Positions 61,640 through 64,000 of a stretch of 64,000 bases of DNA are shown one piece after another. Every line of letters begins with the position of its first letter. Within the stretch, counting starts at the first letter, position 1. The stretch comes from Aureispira sp. CCB-QB1. GTDB taxonomy: Bacteria; Bacteroidota; Bacteroidia; Chitinophagales; Saprospiraceae. Location: positions 124,001 through 188,000 of the forward strand of contig NZ_JHBV01000024.1 of the NCBI RefSeq assembly GCF_000724545.1. The letters are read 5' to 3'. The notes under the pieces were generated by a model, which made no database searches, was not told where the DNA came from, and saw only the letters and a program-made list of their open reading frames with translations. The translations under genes were made by a program, and so were the position numbers.

Positions 61640-64000
61640 ATGTCAAAGAACAATCCAGTCGATGATTTAAAAGAAGCTTCATTCAACATGAAGAAGTACT
61701 TTAAAACTCCAGAAGAACTTACCAAAAGTGGCTTTAGTGACTATCAAATGAAGCGCTTAAAAAAGGCTTTGAATAAAGACCTGCGGAATGCTCCTTTTTT
61801 ATTTATCACAGACTTTGAATTTACAGAAGCCAAAGGAGCTGAAAAATATCCTATGATTTTTACTGGTAATGTCAATGGATTTTGGAAAAAAGCAATTAAC
61901 AGCGATTACAAACGTAGAAAAGAATTTGCGCAAGGAACCTGTAGTTTGGTTGAAGATGATTCAGGAAAACAAAAGCTAATTCTAGATATAAAGAAAGGTA
62001 AAGGTCAAAGAGATGCCAACTTAAGGTTGTTAAACAAAGTTTTGCTAAAACGCCTAAAGGTAACGGCAGAATTTGCACAAGCAACAAACAACAGTTCAGA
62101 AAATGGAGACGAACAAGCTTCTATTATTGATACCTTGGGAGATACTATTGTCAGCCAAACAACTTCTGTTTTTGGTCGTATTCAACAAGAAGTTGCCCGT
62201 TATCAAAAAAGTTCCCCCGACAATATGGAAGCTAGAATTAGGCATCTAGAAATTATTCGTACTCTGATAAGTGAATGGGAAATTACGTATAAAGGTCATA
62301 AAAGTGAGCGTAAAGAAGAATACAAGCAAATAAAAAAACTAAAAGCTTTCTTGATTGAGGCCCAAATAAGCTATAACCCTACTGCTCTAAATAAAGAGTT
62401 ATTAGCTTCTTTTAGAGAAGATTTAAAAAGCTATCTTCTTAATAGAAATGAATTTATAACCAATGCTAAAAGTTATAAAGCCAATAATACAACAGGGGAA
62501 AAATTAAAAGAATTGTACAATGAGTTGCATATTTTGGACTCCAATATTACCGACTGGAAACTAACCAATCCCAAACCTAGCAAAGAAGAGTTAAAAGCTG
62601 TTGGTCAACTTGATAGTAGAATTGTCATAGAACTAAAAGATTTGCGCAAATGGCTGAAAAAAGAAGGAGTTGATCACAACAGTATTGATCCTTACCAACA
62701 CAAAGTAACAGAAACCAAGGAACAGGATGCTCGTGATTTGGCAAAATTAGTAGCTGATACGAACTTGCCAGCATTAAAACCAGTTAGTCGCGCTAGTAGT
62801 ACTTTCAAGAAATTATTTGCTGCCTACGAAGAATATGGCTCTATTTCTAAAGAAGATATTGAAATGCGCAAAGTTAAATTGTTGCAAATCACTGCCTTTG
62901 TCAATCAATGGAAGAAAGAGTGGGAAAACAAAAGTTCTCTTAGCAAAAAATTAAGCAATGCTAAAAAAGAAAAAGTTGAAGTTGAAAAAATAGAAGAGAA
63001 GTTAGTTGAGTATTTGGAAAAAATTAATGCATTTACTTCCAAGCGAGACAACTACTTGGATATTATCAATGCCCACCGAGAGTTTCAAAAACTAAAACTA
63101 GAATACAAGGCAACTCCTGAATCTGAAGATAAAGCAACTTATCTAATGGATAATATCAATTATATGATTGATGAATGGCAAATGCATTATACTAATATTT
63201 CTGCTTTTGGAACCAAAAAGAAAAACAAAAAATTAGAGTTGATCCGCCAAGAGTTAGTCGATTTTGTCGTTCAACAAGGGCAGCAAAAACAAACAGACGA
63301 TACCAATGCGGTTTTGGAGCAACTCACCCAAAACAAAGTAGAGGAAAATAGACAAGTTCTAGAAACTTTAGAAGAGCAGACCAAAAAAGCGTTTTATGAT
63401 CAACCTGAAAATAAAAAGGCGCTGGAAGCGATAGAAGAGGAAAGAAGACTCCTTGAGGAACAAAAATTAAATCTTGAAAAAGAGAAAGATGGTATTCCTA
63501 AAGAAACTGCTTTGGGAGGGATTCAACACCAATTGAATCAATTGAATTTTCGCCAAACTAACTTGGAGGCGCCAATAAGAAAAGTTATTACCGATAAAGC
63601 GGAAGAATTAAATCAAAGCTTAATTGAAGATAAAAAAGCAATTATTGAACAAATTGTTGTTTACATTGCTAGTAAACTTTCTGAAAATGCTGACAATGGA
63701 ACTTTTAGCGCTCAATTGTTTGAAACTAGGGATCAAATAAAAAAGCACCAAAATATACTGCAAAAACATCAAGGATCTTCCTCTAAAAAGATTCAAGCAA
63801 CGCTAGTAGATGTTCAAGCTAAATTAGAACAACTAAAGAAAAAGAAACGCAAACTCAAAAAACAGGCGATCCAAGAGGCTTACCCCAAAATAAGTGCCTT
63901 GGCAAAACACTTAGCAGAAGATTTGGCAAAAAAACACCAACTTTCTTCTGAACAGTTTCAAGAAGTCTTGTTAAAACTAGAAGATCATACGACTTATTTG
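61640..64000 (+). CDS. Very long coiled-coil protein with shared N-terminal module (3' end outside window)
   Basis: Reading frame open from the ATG at 61640 through to the last base of the window, 787 codons so far and no stop. The N-terminal ~140 residues contain a module (residues 53-142: FLFITDFEFTEAKG, TCSLVEDDSGK, LILDIKKGKG, LNKVLLKRLKVTA) that aligns with the module in the calpain-operon protein at 56073-56954. After ~residue 160 the protein is almost pure Lys/Glu/Gln/Leu coiled coil (for example LEKEKDGIPKETALGG near 615). No signal peptide. It follows the TetR gene by 111 bases with a matched operator, so the two are probably co-regulated. Confidence 0.8.
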   Translation, partial: MSKNNPVDDLKEASFNMKKYFKTPEELTKSGFSDYQMKRLKKALNKDLRNAPFLFITDFEFTEAKGAEKYPMIFTGNVNGFWKKAINSDYKRRKEFAQGTCSLVEDDSGKQKLILDIKKGKGQRDANLRLLNKVLLKRLKVTAEFAQATNNSSENGDEQASIIDTLGDTIVSQTTSVFGRIQQEVARYQKSSPDNMEARIRHLEIIRTLISEWEITYKGHKSERKEEYKQIKKLKAFLIEAQISYNPTALNKELLASFREDLKSYLLNRNEFITNAKSYKANNTTGEKLKELYNELHILDSNITDWKLTNPKPSKEELKAVGQLDSRIVIELKDLRKWLKKEGVDHNSIDPYQHKVTETKEQDARDLAKLVADTNLPALKPVSRASSTFKKLFAAYEEYGSISKEDIEMRKVKLLQITAFVNQWKKEWENKSSLSKKLSNAKKEKVEVEKIEEKLVEYLEKINAFTSKRDNYLDIINAHREFQKLKLEYKATPESEDKATYLMDNINYMIDEWQMHYTNISAFGTKKKNKKLELIRQELVDFVVQQGQQKQTDDTNAVLEQLTQNKVEENRQVLETLEEQTKKAFYDQPENKKALEAIEEERRLLEEQKLNLEKEKDGIPKETALGGIQHQLNQLNFRQTNLEAPIRKVITDKAEELNQSLIEDKKAIIEQIVVYIASKLSENADNGTFSAQLFETRDQIKKHQNILQKHQGSSSKKIQATLVDVQAKLEQLKKKKRKLKKQAIQEAYPKISALAKHLAEDLAKKHQLSSEQFQEVLLKLEDHTTYL

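Overview
The window is ordinary-looking chromosomal DNA from a low-GC Gram-negative bacterium of the phylum Bacteroidota. Several things support this: TonB receptor plus DUF4249 lipoprotein pair, LytS/LytTR pair, DUF6702/HupE/M1-peptidase block, KDO and heptose (LPS) genes, almost no Shine-Dalgarno sequences, and promoters of the TTTG-N19/20-TAnnTTTG type. The gene content and long coiled-coil proteins would fit the Saprospiria (Aureispira-like), but that is inference. No phage, insertion sequence, CRISPR array or rRNA was seen; one tRNA (Thr, TGT) is present.

Layout. 1-15 kb: end of nadA, an esterase-like gene, an acyltransferase, an MtfA-like peptidase, a membrane TPR protein, kdsA, three poorly known genes including an 891-residue orphan, and the sulfate-activation genes cysN, cysD, cysC. 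15-31 kb: a bacterial PARG-type macrodomain protein, a HEAT-cyclophilin lipoprotein, the Bacteroidota 'asparagine synthetase B' look-alike, acpP-fabF-rnc, a TlpA-like thioredoxin, grpE-dnaJ, a lipoprotein, a heptose-phosphate adenylyltransferase overlapping a flippase-like membrane protein, fumarylacetoacetase and a polysaccharide flippase. 32-39 kb: a helicase-nuclease with an AddB-type Fe-S site, a DUF4272 protein, cdsA, a CPBP protease, a class-III aminotransferase and thrB. 40-44 kb: two perfect and two one-mismatch parS-like palindromes spread through thrB-DUF6702-HupE-M1 peptidase, then tRNA-Thr. 44-54 kb: DUF3592 protein, LytTR/LytS pair, TonB receptor with DUF4249 partner, an ECF sigma operon and a GNAT protein. 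54-57 kb: a minus-strand operon of a helical adaptor-like protein, a calpain-type cysteine protease and a tandemly duplicated lipoprotein. 57-64 kb: ileS behind a candidate attenuator, a TetR regulator, and a very long coiled-coil gene that runs off the window.

The most notable observations are (i) a 23-residue, isoleucine-rich leader peptide followed by mutually exclusive antiterminator and terminator hairpins directly before ileS, a complete candidate for ribosome-mediated attenuation; (ii) the ileS product is the long type-2 enzyme with a GIHH sequence in place of HIGH; (iii) a four-site parS-like cluster, two copies of which are built into transcription terminators and one into a coding region; (iv) a shared, apparently undescribed N-terminal module linking the calpain operon to the coiled-coil gene about 5 kb away; and (v) a matched promoter/operator pair in front of tetR and that coiled-coil gene.
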